Positions 36,693 to 45,708 of a DNA stretch of 64,000 bases are shown piece after piece. The DNA comes from Streptomyces sp. XY006 (lineage in GTDB: Bacteria; Actinomycetota; Actinomycetes; Streptomycetales; Streptomycetaceae), in NCBI RefSeq assembly GCF_002237655.1, contig NZ_NOKT01000005.1, positions 124,001 through 188,000 on the forward strand. The letters are read 5' to 3'. A program made the translations under genes and the position numbers. Positions within the stretch are counted from its first letter, which is position 1, and every line of letters starts with the position of its first letter. The notes below the pieces were generated by a model. The model did not search any database, was not told the origin of the DNA, and worked only from the letters and a program-made list of their open reading frames with translations.

Positions 36693-36736
36693 CCTGTTCC
36701 GTCGAGGGGACCTCCGACCTGTTCCGTGGGGGCGTC

Positions 36737-37219
36737 TCAGCCCCAGAGGACCGCGCCCAGCCAGGCCGCCGCGATCAGCTGGCAGGTGAAGAGTTCGGCC
36801 AGGATGCTGGAGCCGCCCGAGCGCATCACGGTGCGCAGGGCGGACCTCGCCTCGGCGCGGCGGCCCAGCCGGACCCGTTCGAAGAGGTAGACACCGGCCA
36901 CGAAGCCGGGGACGGCGCCGACGACGGGCAGCAGGACGAAGCCGACGGTGGACCCGGCCCCCGCGCAGGCCAGCATGCGGCGGCTGGTGCGGTTCGCCCG
37001 CAGCCGCCTCGGCGGCAGCGCCCAGCGCACGGCCTGGGAGGCGAGCAGGAGGACCGTCGCACCGACCAGCACCCACCAGGCGACGGGCTGCGGGTCCTTC
37101 AGGGCCCACCACAGGACCGCGGCCCACACGAGCAGCGACCCCGGCACCGCGGGCAGCAGCACTCCGCACAGGCCGAGCAGGATGACCAGCCCGACCAGGA
37201 GGAGGTCCCACACTCCCAT
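36737..37219 (-). CDS. DUF456 membrane protein
   Basis: A 160-residue membrane protein of the DUF456 family with four to five helices (MGVWDLLLVGLVILLGLCGVLLPAVPGSLLVWAAVLWWAL; WWVLVGATVLLLASQAV; TVGFVLLPVVGAVPGFVAGVYLFE). The glycine-zipper helix VGAVPGFVAGVYLFE is a family mark. Function unknown. It converges with ogt and stands alone. Confidence 0.85.
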   Translation of the reverse strand: MGVWDLLLVGLVILLGLCGVLLPAVPGSLLVWAAVLWWALKDPQPVAWWVLVGATVLLLASQAVRWALPPRRLRANRTSRRMLACAGAGSTVGFVLLPVVGAVPGFVAGVYLFERVRLGRRAEARSALRTVMRSGGSSILAELFTCQLIAAAWLGAVLWG

Positions 37220-37429
37220 CTGACCAGACTGCCGGAACCCGCGAGAAGGCGCAGGTCAGCAGGGTGTCCGGGGCCGAGACCCGCAGGTCAGCCGCCCATG
37301 GCGCCCGAGGCGCCGGTATCGCACGGCCGTTCTACGGCTCACCCGGCGCGCGGGGAACGGTGGGGTGGCGGGCCGGTTTTTTCCACAAGCCCCGTTTTCA
37401 TCCCGCTCGGGCGGTGGACAATTACGGGC

Positions 37430-39265
37430 ATGAGCCAGCAGGGGGGAAGGCCCACCGGTCACGAGGACGACTGGTGGGGGCAGTTGTACGACGACTCCAC
37501 CGGCGACACGGGCCCCGCACCGGCCCCCGATTCCCTGGACGACCGCTTCGCCTCGGCGGCGGGGACGGTGGGCGGCCCCGGGGAGACCGGGCCGGCCGCC
37601 GCGGAGCCGGTGGTTCCGTCGCCCCGGTCCGGAGCGGACGACGTGCCGGGCGGCCCACGTCGGCGGGCTCCGCAGCGGGCCCCGTGGGAACCGCCACCGG
37701 CCCGGGCCACTGGCCCCGTGACCTTCCCGACGGCGTCCCGCCCCCCGGGCCGCTCGGAGCCCGCCCCAGGGAGCCCGCCCCGGCCCCCGGCCCCACCGCC
37801 CCCGGCCACCGCGGTGCCGTCGCGGACACCCCCGGCCCCACCGCCCATGCCTCCGCCACCGCCCTCGGCTCCTCCGGGCCGCCGCGAGGCCGAGCCCTCG
37901 TCCCCGCCGACGGCGGACCCGCCCCGTGACGCCACACCCCCCACGGCGGCCGGCTGGCTCGCTCCACCGGCACCCGCCGCCCCGCCACCCGCACCTCCGG
38001 GCACGGCCGCCCCGCCACCCGCACCTCCGGGCACGGCCGCCTCGCCACCCGCACCTTCGGGCACGGCCGCCTCGCCACCCGCACCTTCGGGCACAACCGC
38101 TCCGCCACCCCTACCGCCGGGCACGGCCGCCTCGCCACCCGCACCTTCGGGCACGGCCGCCTCGCCACCCGCACCTTCGGGCACAACCGCTCCGCCACCC
38201 CTACCGCCGGGCACGGCCGCCCCGCCGCCCGTGGCGCCCGCCGGGTCCGTCGACGGGGACGCGTCCGGTTCGCGAGTCGAGCCGCCCGAGGGCGTGCCCC
38301 GGGCCCGGGGGCACGTCGGTTCACGGCCTCCCACCTACGACGCGGAGCCCACCGCCCTCCCGGCCGCCGACCCGGACGACCTCGGCGACCTGGTCGCGGA
38401 CACCGTCCTCGACGGGGCCCGCTACGGGGTCTGCACCCTGCGGGCGGCGTCCGTTCGCGGGGACTCCGCGCGGTACCGGGGAGAGCCCCGGCGCGACGCG
38501 CTGCTCACCGCCCGGTTCGGGACCGGCGAGCACGCGCTGCTCCTCGTGGCCATGGCGACCGGCGCCCGGACGGCTCCGGGGGCGCACCGGGCCGCCGCCG
38601 AGGCCTGCCACTGGATCGGCCGGGCCGTCGGACGCAGTCACGTGCGGCTCGTGGAGGACATAAGGGGCGGCCGTCGCGGCGACCTCAAGTCAGGTCTGCA
38701 CCGTCTCACCGACCGCAGCCTGGGCAAGCTCCGCGCCAGCGCCTCCGAACAGGGCGTCGCCCCGGAGGAGTACGCCGCCGGTCTGCGCTGCCTGCTGCTG
38801 CCCGCCGACCCCGAGTGCCGCACCCGCGTGTTCTTCGGCGTCGGTCCGGGCGGGCTGTTCCGGCTGCGGGAGGGGGAGTGGCAGGACATCGAGCCGCAGG
38901 TCGCCGACGTCAGGGGTGAAGCGGTCGTGGGCTACGGCTCGCCGCCCTCCGAGACCCCCGAGGGCGACCGGCTCACCATGGACCTGGGCATCCCGACCCC
39001 GCCCAGCCCCTACGAGCCCGCCCCGGAACCACCCCGCGAGCCCTTCCGCTTCCGCACCTCCGTCGCCCGCCCGGGTGACACGCTCCTGATGTGCTCCAGC
39101 GGGCTCGCCGAGCCCCTGCGCGGCGAGCCGGAACTGGGCGAGTACCTCGCCGAGCGGTGGTCCCGGCCCGAGCCGCCCGGCCTCGCCGCGTTCCTCGCCG
39201 ACTCCCAAGTGCGGGTCAAGGGCTATGCCGACGACCGTACGGCGGCGGCCGTGTGGGAGGCGTGA
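37430..39265 (+). CDS. PP2C-like protein with long Pro-rich N-terminus
   Basis: A 611-residue protein. Residues 1-~300 are disordered, Pro/Ala-rich, and include 10-residue repeats of the type P-A-P-P-G-T-A-A-P-P. Residues ~310-611 resemble the PP2C fold of actinobacterial regulatory phosphatases (ALLLVAMATGARTAPGAHRAAAEACHWIG; RVFFGVGPGGLFRLREGEWQ; RPGDTLLMCSSGLAEPL). In the last block Ser replaces the metal-binding Asp of the usual S-D-G, so it may be inactive or a binding module. No signal peptide or membrane helix. ATG at 37430 gives MSQQGGRPTG. The upstream 210 bp contain no gene I can see. Confidence 0.72.
   Translation: MSQQGGRPTGHEDDWWGQLYDDSTGDTGPAPAPDSLDDRFASAAGTVGGPGETGPAAAEPVVPSPRSGADDVPGGPRRRAPQRAPWEPPPARATGPVTFPTASRPPGRSEPAPGSPPRPPAPPPPATAVPSRTPPAPPPMPPPPPSAPPGRREAEPSSPPTADPPRDATPPTAAGWLAPPAPAAPPPAPPGTAAPPPAPPGTAASPPAPSGTAASPPAPSGTTAPPPLPPGTAASPPAPSGTAASPPAPSGTTAPPPLPPGTAAPPPVAPAGSVDGDASGSRVEPPEGVPRARGHVGSRPPTYDAEPTALPAADPDDLGDLVADTVLDGARYGVCTLRAASVRGDSARYRGEPRRDALLTARFGTGEHALLLVAMATGARTAPGAHRAAAEACHWIGRAVGRSHVRLVEDIRGGRRGDLKSGLHRLTDRSLGKLRASASEQGVAPEEYAAGLRCLLLPADPECRTRVFFGVGPGGLFRLREGEWQDIEPQVADVRGEAVVGYGSPPSETPEGDRLTMDLGIPTPPSPYEPAPEPPREPFRFRTSVARPGDTLLMCSSGLAEPLRGEPELGEYLAERWSRPEPPGLAAFLADSQVRVKGYADDRTAAAVWEA
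37978..38230 (+). repeat. 30-bp coding repeats with a perfect 90-bp duplication
   Basis: In-frame 30-bp units encode Pro-rich decapeptides in the PP2C-like gene. Positions 38041-38130 and 38131-38220 are identical over 90 bp (three units each), which implies a recent tandem duplication and predicts length polymorphism. Confidence 0.92.
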
Positions 39266-39331
39266 GGGGCCGCCCTGTGACTTGATGGAACCCGGAGGGA
39301 TCCCAGGAGACCGAAGGGGCAGACGAGAACC

Positions 39332-41074
39332 ATGGCCAAACAGAACGTCGCGGAACAGTTCGTCGACATCCTGACCCGCGCCGGAGTGAAACGCCTCTAC
39401 GGCGTCGTCGGCGACAGCCTCAACCCGATCGTCGACGCCGTCCGCCGCAACTCCGCCATCGACTGGATCCACGTCCGGCACGAGGAGACCGCCGCCTTCG
39501 CCGCGAGCGCGGAGGCCCAGATCACCGGCAATCTCGCCGCCTGCGCCGGCTCCTGCGGCCCGGGCAACCTGCACCTCATCAACGGCCTCTACGACGCCCA
39601 CCGCTCCATGGCCCCGGTCCTCGCCCTCGCCTCCCACATCCCCTCCAGCGAGATCGGCCTCGGGTACTTCCAGGAGACCCACCCCGACCGGCTGTTCGCC
39701 GAGTGCAGCCACTACAGCGAGATGATCTCCAGCCCGCAGCAGATGCCGCGGCTGCTGCAGACCGCCATCCAGAACGCCGTCGGCCGCAGCGGCGTCAGCG
39801 TCGTCACCCTGCCCGGTGACATCGCCGACCGCCCGGCCCCCGAGAAGGCCGCGGAAACCGCCCTCGTCACCTCCCGGCCCACGGTCCGCCCCGGCGACGC
39901 CGAGATCGACCGGCTCGTCGAGATGATCGACGAGGCCGGCAAGGTCACCCTCTTCTGCGGCAGCGGCACGGCCGGGGCGCACGCCGAGGTCATGGAGTTC
40001 GCCGCGAAGGTCAAGTCACCGGTCGGGCACGCCCTGCGCGGCAAGGAGTGGATCCAGTACGACAACCCCTTCGACGTCGGCATGAGCGGACTGCTCGGCT
40101 ACGGCGCCGCCTACGAGGCCACCCACGAGTGCGACCTGCTGATCCTGCTGGGCACGGACTTCCCGTACAACGCGTTCCTCCCCGACGACGTGAAGATCGT
40201 CCAGGTCGACATCCGGCCGGAACACCTGGGCCGCCGCTCCAAGCTGGACCTGGCGGTCTGGGGGGACGTACGGGAGACGTTGCGCTGCCTGATTCCGCGG
40301 GTGAAGGAGAAGAAGAACCGGCGCTTCCTCGACCGGATGCTGAAGAAGCACGCCGACGCGCTGGAAGGCGTGGTGAAGGCGTACACCCGCAAGGTCGAGA
40401 AGCACACGCCGATCCACCCCGAGTACGTGGCGTCCGTGCTGGACGAAGTCGCCGCCGACGACGCCGTGTTCACCGTCGACACCGGCATGTGCAACGTCTG
40501 GGCCGCCCGCTACATCTCACCCAACGGCCGCCGCCGCGTCATCGGTTCCTTCTCCCACGGCTCGATGGCCAACGCCCTGCCCATGGCGATCGGCGCGCAG
40601 TTCACCGACCGCAGGCGCCAGGTCGTGTCGATGTCCGGCGACGGCGGCTTCTCCATGCTGATGGGCGACTTCCTGACGCTGGTGCAGTACGACCTCCCGG
40701 TCAAGGTCGTCCTGTTCAACAACTCCTCCCTCGGCATGGTCGAGTTGGAGATGCTGGTCGCCGGGCTGCCCTCGTACGGCACGGCCAACAAGAACCCCGA
40801 CTTCGCGGCCGTCGCCCGCGCCTGCGGCGCCTACGGCGTGCGCGTGGAGAAGCCCAAGGACCTCGCCGGGGCCCTCAAGGACGCCTTCAGGCACAAGGGC
40901 CCGGCCCTCGTCGACGTCGTCACCGACCCCAACGCGCTGTCCATCCCGCCGAAGATCAAGGCCGAGATGGTGACCGGGTTCGCCCTGTCCGCGTCCAAGA
41001 TCGTGCTGGACGGCGGGGTCGGCCGGATGCTGCAGATGGCCCGCTCCAACCTGCGCAACGTGCCCCGGCCGTAG
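39332..41074 (+). CDS. poxB: Pyruvate dehydrogenase (quinone), ThDP-dependent
   Basis: A 580-residue enzyme of the pyruvate oxidase branch of ThDP enzymes, decarboxylating pyruvate to acetate and passing electrons via FAD to quinone at the membrane surface. The Pyr domain has the catalytic Glu in VRHEETAAFAASAEAQITG; the FAD domain follows; the PP domain has the Mg/ThDP motif MSGDGGFSMLMGDF with NNSSLGM about 30 residues on. The C-terminus after ~540 (ALSASKIVLDGGVGRMLQMARSNLRNV) is an amphipathic helix, as in E. coli PoxB, where it binds lipid. Length agrees with the family. Monocistronic. Confidence 0.92.
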   Translation: MAKQNVAEQFVDILTRAGVKRLYGVVGDSLNPIVDAVRRNSAIDWIHVRHEETAAFAASAEAQITGNLAACAGSCGPGNLHLINGLYDAHRSMAPVLALASHIPSSEIGLGYFQETHPDRLFAECSHYSEMISSPQQMPRLLQTAIQNAVGRSGVSVVTLPGDIADRPAPEKAAETALVTSRPTVRPGDAEIDRLVEMIDEAGKVTLFCGSGTAGAHAEVMEFAAKVKSPVGHALRGKEWIQYDNPFDVGMSGLLGYGAAYEATHECDLLILLGTDFPYNAFLPDDVKIVQVDIRPEHLGRRSKLDLAVWGDVRETLRCLIPRVKEKKNRRFLDRMLKKHADALEGVVKAYTRKVEKHTPIHPEYVASVLDEVAADDAVFTVDTGMCNVWAARYISPNGRRRVIGSFSHGSMANALPMAIGAQFTDRRRQVVSMSGDGGFSMLMGDFLTLVQYDLPVKVVLFNNSSLGMVELEMLVAGLPSYGTANKNPDFAAVARACGAYGVRVEKPKDLAGALKDAFRHKGPALVDVVTDPNALSIPPKIKAEMVTGFALSASKIVLDGGVGRMLQMARSNLRNVPRP

Positions 41075-41080
41075 GGGCCG

Positions 41081-42526
41081 TCAGCTGTAGGGCGTCCACC
41101 GGCGTACCGAGGTGTCGTACAGGTAGCGGGGCAGGCCCGTGATGCCGCTGGTGCGGAACGGGCGGCCGTCGTCGTCGATGCGGACGGTGCCGCTGCGGCC
41201 CTGGGAGGACCAGTCCAGCTCCAGGTACCAGCGGCAGTCGCAGCCCCGCGTCCGCGCGTTGACCAGCAGCACCTCGGGGTCCTGCGCCGAGACGCGGTAC
41301 GGCATGCCGACCGCCGGGATCGGCGTGCCGGCGTCGTTCCCGGGGACGGCGCGGGCGATGGGGCGGTCCTTGTCCAGGTCCACGTCGAAGGAGCGCGGGG
41401 TGATCGAACCGCCGCAGCCCTGGTCCATGGCGTAGGCGTTGCCCTGGACCGGGTCGGCCCGCCCGACCACGCGCACGCGCAGGGCCTCCAGGACGACGGC
41501 CGTGTCGCTCCGCCCCTGCACGGACAGCCGTACGAGCGTCTCGCCGCCGTGCACCGCGTTCTGCGTCGCCGCCCAGACCCCGGCGTCCTGCGGGACCGGG
41601 GGCGGCGGGACCTGGGCCGGTGGTTTGGCGACCACGTAGTCGTGACCGCAGCCGAGCTTCCACGCCTGGGAGTTCGCGGACCAGGTGAGCGGTACGGCCG
41701 GGGCCGCCCCGCCCTGCGGCGGGGCGGTGGCGCGCCCGGAGGGCCCGGGGCCGGGCTTCCCCTTTCCCTTCCCCTTTCCCTTCTCTCGCGGGTCGGGGGA
41801 GGGCGAGGTCCCTCTGGGGGTGGGGGAGGCGCTCGGTGAGCGGGAGGCGCCGCCCCGCTCGGGCGCCCCGGACTCCGTTGCCCCGGGGGTGGCCGGACCG
41901 GCCTCGCGGGCACGGTCGTCGGCGGATGCGCGCCGCCCGTCCGGCAGCGCGGCCAGGCTCCCGAGCGTCGCGAACACGGCGCAGGCGGCGGCCAGCCCCA
42001 CCGCGAGGCGCCTGCGGCGGTACCAGGGACGACGGGAGACCGCGCCTCCGGCCGTGTCCGCCCCCGCGTCGGGCGCTGTGTCCGCGCCCCCGTCGCGCGC
42101 CGTGGGCGCGCTCTGTGTCGCGCCCGCGCTGTGCGGGGCGCTCTCGGCCTGCGGTGCGCGCCCGTCCTCTGCCGTGCCCGGCGCGTTCGTGGCGCCCGCG
42201 TCTCCGGCCGCGCCCTCGCCGCGCGCCGGGTCCGCCTCCTCCGTCGCGCCGTCCGATGCCGCGCCCCGGGGCCGTTGACGGGCCGCCACCGCGAGGAGCC
42301 AGTGGCGGTGGAGGTCCAGGCGTTCCTCGGGCGAGGCCCCGCACAGGGCCGCGAACCGCTCCACCGGGGCGAAGTCGAGGGGCACCGCCTCGCCCGCGCA
42401 GTAGCGGTGCAGGGTCGAGGTGTTCATGGCCAGGCGGCGGGCCAGCGAACCGTAGCTGCGGTCCGTGCGCTCCTTCAGTGCCCTCAGCAGCGCCGCGAAC
42501 TCCGCGACGTCGTCCCGTGCCGACAC
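41081..42526 (-). CDS. Membrane-anchored HTH (XRE-type) protein with extracellular domain
   Basis: A 481-residue single-pass protein. The cytoplasmic N-terminus has an XRE-like HTH (SLARRLAMNTSTLHRYCAGEAVPLDF, ~27-52). A long Ala/Gly/Asp linker runs to ~163, and a helix follows at ~174-194 after R-R-P-W-Y-R-R-R-R. Outside are a Ser/Pro linker with a K-G-K-G-K-G-K run and a ~190-residue beta-rich domain with several Cys (WKLGCGHDYVVAKPPAQ, DQGCGGSITPRSF, TRGCDCRWYLELDWSSQG). The GTG at 42526 gives VSARDDVAEF. It may be a transmembrane one-component regulator. Converges with poxB; divergent from a secreted protein gene. Confidence 0.8.
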   Translation of the reverse strand: MSARDDVAEFAALLRALKERTDRSYGSLARRLAMNTSTLHRYCAGEAVPLDFAPVERFAALCGASPEERLDLHRHWLLAVAARQRPRGAASDGATEEADPARGEGAAGDAGATNAPGTAEDGRAPQAESAPHSAGATQSAPTARDGGADTAPDAGADTAGGAVSRRPWYRRRRLAVGLAAACAVFATLGSLAALPDGRRASADDRAREAGPATPGATESGAPERGGASRSPSASPTPRGTSPSPDPREKGKGKGKGKPGPGPSGRATAPPQGGAAPAVPLTWSANSQAWKLGCGHDYVVAKPPAQVPPPPVPQDAGVWAATQNAVHGGETLVRLSVQGRSDTAVVLEALRVRVVGRADPVQGNAYAMDQGCGGSITPRSFDVDLDKDRPIARAVPGNDAGTPIPAVGMPYRVSAQDPEVLLVNARTRGCDCRWYLELDWSSQGRSGTVRIDDDGRPFRTSGITGLPRYLYDTSVRRWTPYS

Positions 42527-42762
42527 CGTGCCCCCGTCTCGTAGGTGCGAACCGGGCCCGGGACGGCATCCCAGGCGCTCATGTACCTGCACGTCAGACG
42601 GGCTGGGATGGTTCCACCCCGGCGGATCGGGCGCCGGCTGTTGCGCCGGCCCGCTGTGACCGCTGATGCTCTTGGTGTCGCCACCGACCAGGCCCGCTCG
42701 ACCGGCGGGCGCCGTCGTTCGCGGCACACCACATCCACGCACCGCATCACGGGGGAACACCC

Positions 42763-43386
42763 ATGTCCAAGCGCATCCGAGCCGGCGCGCTCACCGCACT
42801 CGTCACCGCCGCCCTCGCGGCCGGCACGGTCCTCACGGCACCGGTCGCCGGCGCCGCGCCGAAGGCCGCCGCACCCACGTTCCTGTCGGCGTCCCAGCTG
42901 CCGCCGCACCCGACGTCGTCCTGGACCGCCGGGCCGGTCACCGAAGGGTTCCCGGAGGCACTCGGCGTCTGCGTGAGCACCGAGGGCGTGCCCTCCTACG
43001 ACTACCGGCACCGGGAGTTCCGGACCGACCTGGACACCAGCGCGGTGCAGCTGACCGTCGTGGCGGACACGGCCGCCCTGGCCAAGGCCCTGGCGAAGCA
43101 CTACGACGACCTGATCCGCACCTGTGCCGACCGCATCGAGAAGGCCGACCCGGACGTCGCGGCCGAGAGCCGCGACTACGGCACGCTGCCGGTGGAGGAG
43201 GGCGCCCGCGTCCGCGGTCTGCACACCGAGACCTCCTGGGGCGCCAACGACGTCTCCCTGATGTCCGTCGGCCGGGACGGCAGGACCGTCACCGTCGTGC
43301 AGTGGGGGCAGATGGGCGACTTCGACGACGCCCCCGTGGCCGCCTTCAAGAAGACGACGACCACCGCCGTCAACAAGCTGTACTGA
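42763..43386 (+). CDS. Secreted protein, PknH-like sensor-domain type
   Basis: A 207-residue exported protein. A Sec signal MSKRIRAGALTALVTAALAAGTVLT ends near A-G-A-A. The mature protein is alpha/beta with two Cys (GVCVS and RTCADR), likely disulfide-linked, and the pattern SVGRDGRTVTVVQWGQMGDFDDAPV common to secreted Streptomyces proteins similar to the extracellular sensor domain of PknH kinases. No kinase is attached. Function unknown. A strong terminator follows. Confidence 0.78.
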   Translation: MSKRIRAGALTALVTAALAAGTVLTAPVAGAAPKAAAPTFLSASQLPPHPTSSWTAGPVTEGFPEALGVCVSTEGVPSYDYRHREFRTDLDTSAVQLTVVADTAALAKALAKHYDDLIRTCADRIEKADPDVAAESRDYGTLPVEEGARVRGLHTETSWGANDVSLMSVGRDGRTVTVVQWGQMGDFDDAPVAAFKKTTTTAVNKLY

Positions 43387-43407
43387 CGGGCGAGCGCCGG
43401 ACAGGAC

Positions 43408-43449
43408 CGGGGCCGTCCTCCCGCCACGGGGGTGGGGAGGACGGCCCCG
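43408..43449 (+). terminator. Strong hairpin terminator
   Basis: A perfect 15-bp stem (arms GGGGCCGTCCTCCC plus one closing pair) with a 12-nt loop lies 22 bp after the secreted-protein stop. There is no U-run, as is usual in Streptomyces. The remaining DNA up to the next gene (to 43814) shows only very short ORFs and nothing else I can support. Confidence 0.75.
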
Positions 43450-43814
43450 TACCGGTCGGTGCCCCCGGGAACACCGTCGTAGTTCAGCCAACTTCAGCCG
43501 GTCGGCGCGCACGGGGTCCGGGCGCCCCGCTGCCGCGCCGGGTACGCACGGATCGGCAGCCGGCCGTCGGCCCATCGTCCGATCTCCGGCGGTCAGGATC
43601 CGTCCGGGGCGTCCGACCGGCTACCCTCTTGCCCCCCTCCCCGCCTCCGCCGCACGGCCCGACGGCCCGCCGCCCGCCCCTGCGTCCGCCCTCGCGTGGC
43701 CGAACACCTGGTCGTCGACGATCCGGCATGACTGCCGCGTGCCCGACGGGGCATGGATCCCCGTGAACGTGTTCGAGCAGGAGGGGAACCGACATCGGCG
43801 CGCGGGCGGGGGTC

Positions 43815-44306
43815 ATGGAGAGGCAGGCACGAGGAGGCGGTCCCGTAGCGATCGGGGCCTTCTCGGCGAGGACAGTGGAGGACGGGACCGACGACGTCAC
43901 GGAGCAGGTGCCGGAGCCTCAGCTGAGGCGCAGACTCGGCAGGTCGGACCTGCGCGCCGTGCCGGAGGCCCGCAGGGCCCTGCGGGAGCTGCTCGGGCAG
44001 TGGGGGAAACCGGGGCGGTCCGACCTCTCCGACGTGGCGGAGCTGCTCACCAGCGAACTCGTCACCAACGCCATCGTCCACACCGACCACGACGCGGTCC
44101 TGACGGCCACCGTCGGACCCCGCGGACTGCACGTGGAGGTACGGGACTTCGTGGCCCGCAGGCCCCGGCCGCGCAGGCCGGTCGCCGACGACGGCACCAA
44201 CGGCAGGGGCCTGTTCCTGGTGGAGTCCCTCGCGGACGCCTGGGGCGTCCGGCCGCACGGCGTGGGCAAGGCCGTCTGGTTCGAACTGGAGGCCAGGGCG
44301 GCGTGA
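43815..44306 (+). CDS. RsbW-like ATP-binding anti-sigma/regulatory protein
   Basis: A 163-residue GHKL ATPase of the HATPase_c_2 family. N-box ELLTSELVTNAIVHTDHDA, G1-like VEVRDFVARRP and G2 DGTNGRGLFLVESLADAWG are all present. In bacilli such proteins phosphorylate STAS antagonists and bind sigma factors; in Streptomyces there are dozens, mostly without assigned partners. ATG at 43815 is the most convincing start; a GTG frame upstream is weaker. A hairpin lies immediately downstream. Confidence 0.85.
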   Translation: MERQARGGGPVAIGAFSARTVEDGTDDVTEQVPEPQLRRRLGRSDLRAVPEARRALRELLGQWGKPGRSDLSDVAELLTSELVTNAIVHTDHDAVLTATVGPRGLHVEVRDFVARRPRPRRPVADDGTNGRGLFLVESLADAWGVRPHGVGKAVWFELEARAA

Positions 44307-44312
44307 ACGCCG

Positions 44313-44343
44313 AAGGGGCGCGGCCCACAGGCCACGCCCCCTT
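44313..44343. terminator. Bidirectional terminator between convergent genes
   Basis: GGGGCG-C-GGCC and GGCC-A-CGCCCC form a stem with one mismatch and a 4-nt loop, flanked by AA and TT (one-base bulge). It lies between the ATPase stop (44306) and the end of the DUF2637 gene (44364), so it can serve both strands. Confidence 0.65.
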
Positions 44344-44363
44344 GCCGTGCGCGTGCGGCCCGG

Positions 44364-45404
44364 TCAGCCGAACTGCTGCTCCAGGTCCTTGAGCTTGCGC
44401 TCCAGGGAGTCCAGACGCGGCAGCGCCATGGTGTCGTCCTCCGCGGTGAGATCGACGGTCACGGGGTCAGACCCTTTGCGAACGGGCTGCAGGGAGGGAC
44501 GCGAGCGGACGGGCAGTGGCTCCGGACCCGATATGGCAGGCTCCGCGGTGACCTGCGAGGAGCCGCGCTCCACCTGCACCTCCAGCTGCCGGCCGCCGCC
44601 GCGGCCGAGGTAGCCGCGGTGGCCGCGGCTGATCGCCTTCAGCTGGGCCCGCTCCACGCGCTGCTGGTCGCGGCGCCGCTGCCGTTCGGCGTCCTTGGTG
44701 CGCTTGTCCTCGCGCACCTCGTCGACCGCCTCGTCGAGGCTGCGCACCCCCTCCAGCAGCATCAGCGACCAGGCCCTGTAGGTCTCCCGGGGGGCCCGCA
44801 GCCAGCGCACGATCCGGATCTGCGGCAGCGGACGCGGCACCAGACCCTGCTCGCGCAGGGCGGCCCGGCGGGTCTGCTTCAGCGCGCGGTCGAACAGGAC
44901 CGCCGCGGAGAGGGACATGCCGGCGAAGAAGTGGGGGGCGCCGTCGTGGCCGATGCCCCGGGGCGCGTGCACCCAGTTGAACCAGGCGGCGGCCAGGGCG
45001 AACGTCCAGACGAGTATGCGCGAGCCGAGCGCCGCGTCACCGTGGCTGGCCTCGCGCACCGCGAGCACGGAGCAGAACATCGCCGCGCCGTCCAGCCCGA
45101 ACGGGACGAGGTACTGCCAGCCGCCGGTCAGGCCGAGGTTCTGCTCGCCGAAGCCGACCAGGCCGTGGAAGGAGAGCGCGGCGGCGACGGCCGCGCAGCA
45201 GAACAGCAGGACATAGGAAACGGTGCCGTAGATCGCTTCCTTGCGTCTGCGGCGTTCCTCGCTGCGCTCCCAGGAATCGTCCGCGCTCGTGTCCTTGACC
45301 GAGGAGCGCTTGCCGCGCGCGAGCACCGCCACCGCCGCCAGCATGCCCAGGAGAAGCACGGCGCCCGGAAGCAGCCAGTTCAGCGATATGTCGGTCAGTC
45401 TCAT
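44364..45404 (-). CDS. DUF2637 membrane protein with C-terminal coiled coil
   Basis: A 346-residue protein. Five hydrophobic segments: LNWLLPGAVLLLGMLAAVAVLA, IYGTVSYVLLFCCAAVAAALSF, the region WQYLVPFGLDGAAMFCSVLAV, ILVWTFALAAAWFNWVHA and HFFAGMSLSAAVLFDRAL. The soluble C-terminus is highly charged (DEVREDKRTKDAERQRRRDQQRVERAQLK) and ends in a Leu-heptad helix (DSLERKLKDLEQQF). DUF2637 occurs in actinobacterial chromosomes and in conjugative-plasmid spread proteins; there are no mobile genes here. The ATG at 45404 follows AAGGGA and gives the family N-terminus. Function unknown. Confidence 0.82.
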   Translation of the reverse strand: MRLTDISLNWLLPGAVLLLGMLAAVAVLARGKRSSVKDTSADDSWERSEERRRRKEAIYGTVSYVLLFCCAAVAAALSFHGLVGFGEQNLGLTGGWQYLVPFGLDGAAMFCSVLAVREASHGDAALGSRILVWTFALAAAWFNWVHAPRGIGHDGAPHFFAGMSLSAAVLFDRALKQTRRAALREQGLVPRPLPQIRIVRWLRAPRETYRAWSLMLLEGVRSLDEAVDEVREDKRTKDAERQRRRDQQRVERAQLKAISRGHRGYLGRGGGRQLEVQVERGSSQVTAEPAISGPEPLPVRSRPSLQPVRKGSDPVTVDLTAEDDTMALPRLDSLERKLKDLEQQFG

Positions 45405-45708
45405 GTGGGTGGTCCCTTGCATGGGGATAGGGCGTAACGCCCGCCATAGTGGCCCAATCCCACCGGCCCTCAGGGGGTTTCGGGGCAAGAGGCCGCCAAG
45501 GAGGTGCAAGGGGATGCCCAGGGCGGCGTTCTGCTCGAACTGCCGCTTGAGGGGCGGGAGTTGAGTTCGAACAAGACTACCCGTACGAGTGGTTCTCCGG
45601 AAAGTTCCCGTCACTCGTGAGGGAGTTGTGAATCGCTTGCGGGTGCGCGGGTGGCCGATTCCGTGATGATCCTACGGGACGCCGGAGGGGCCGGCGCCCG
45701 ACGGTCCG

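Noticed and set aside
37256..37462. Small minus-strand ORF before the PP2C-like gene
   Set aside because: No ribosome site and poor codon bias; overlaps the real gene's start.
43739..44392. Alternative plus-strand frame over the RsbW-like gene
   Set aside because: The GHKL motifs are only in the 43815-44306 frame.
44364..45404. DUF2637 gene as sign of an integrated plasmid
   Set aside because: No integrase, replication, transfer or attachment-site genes are nearby.
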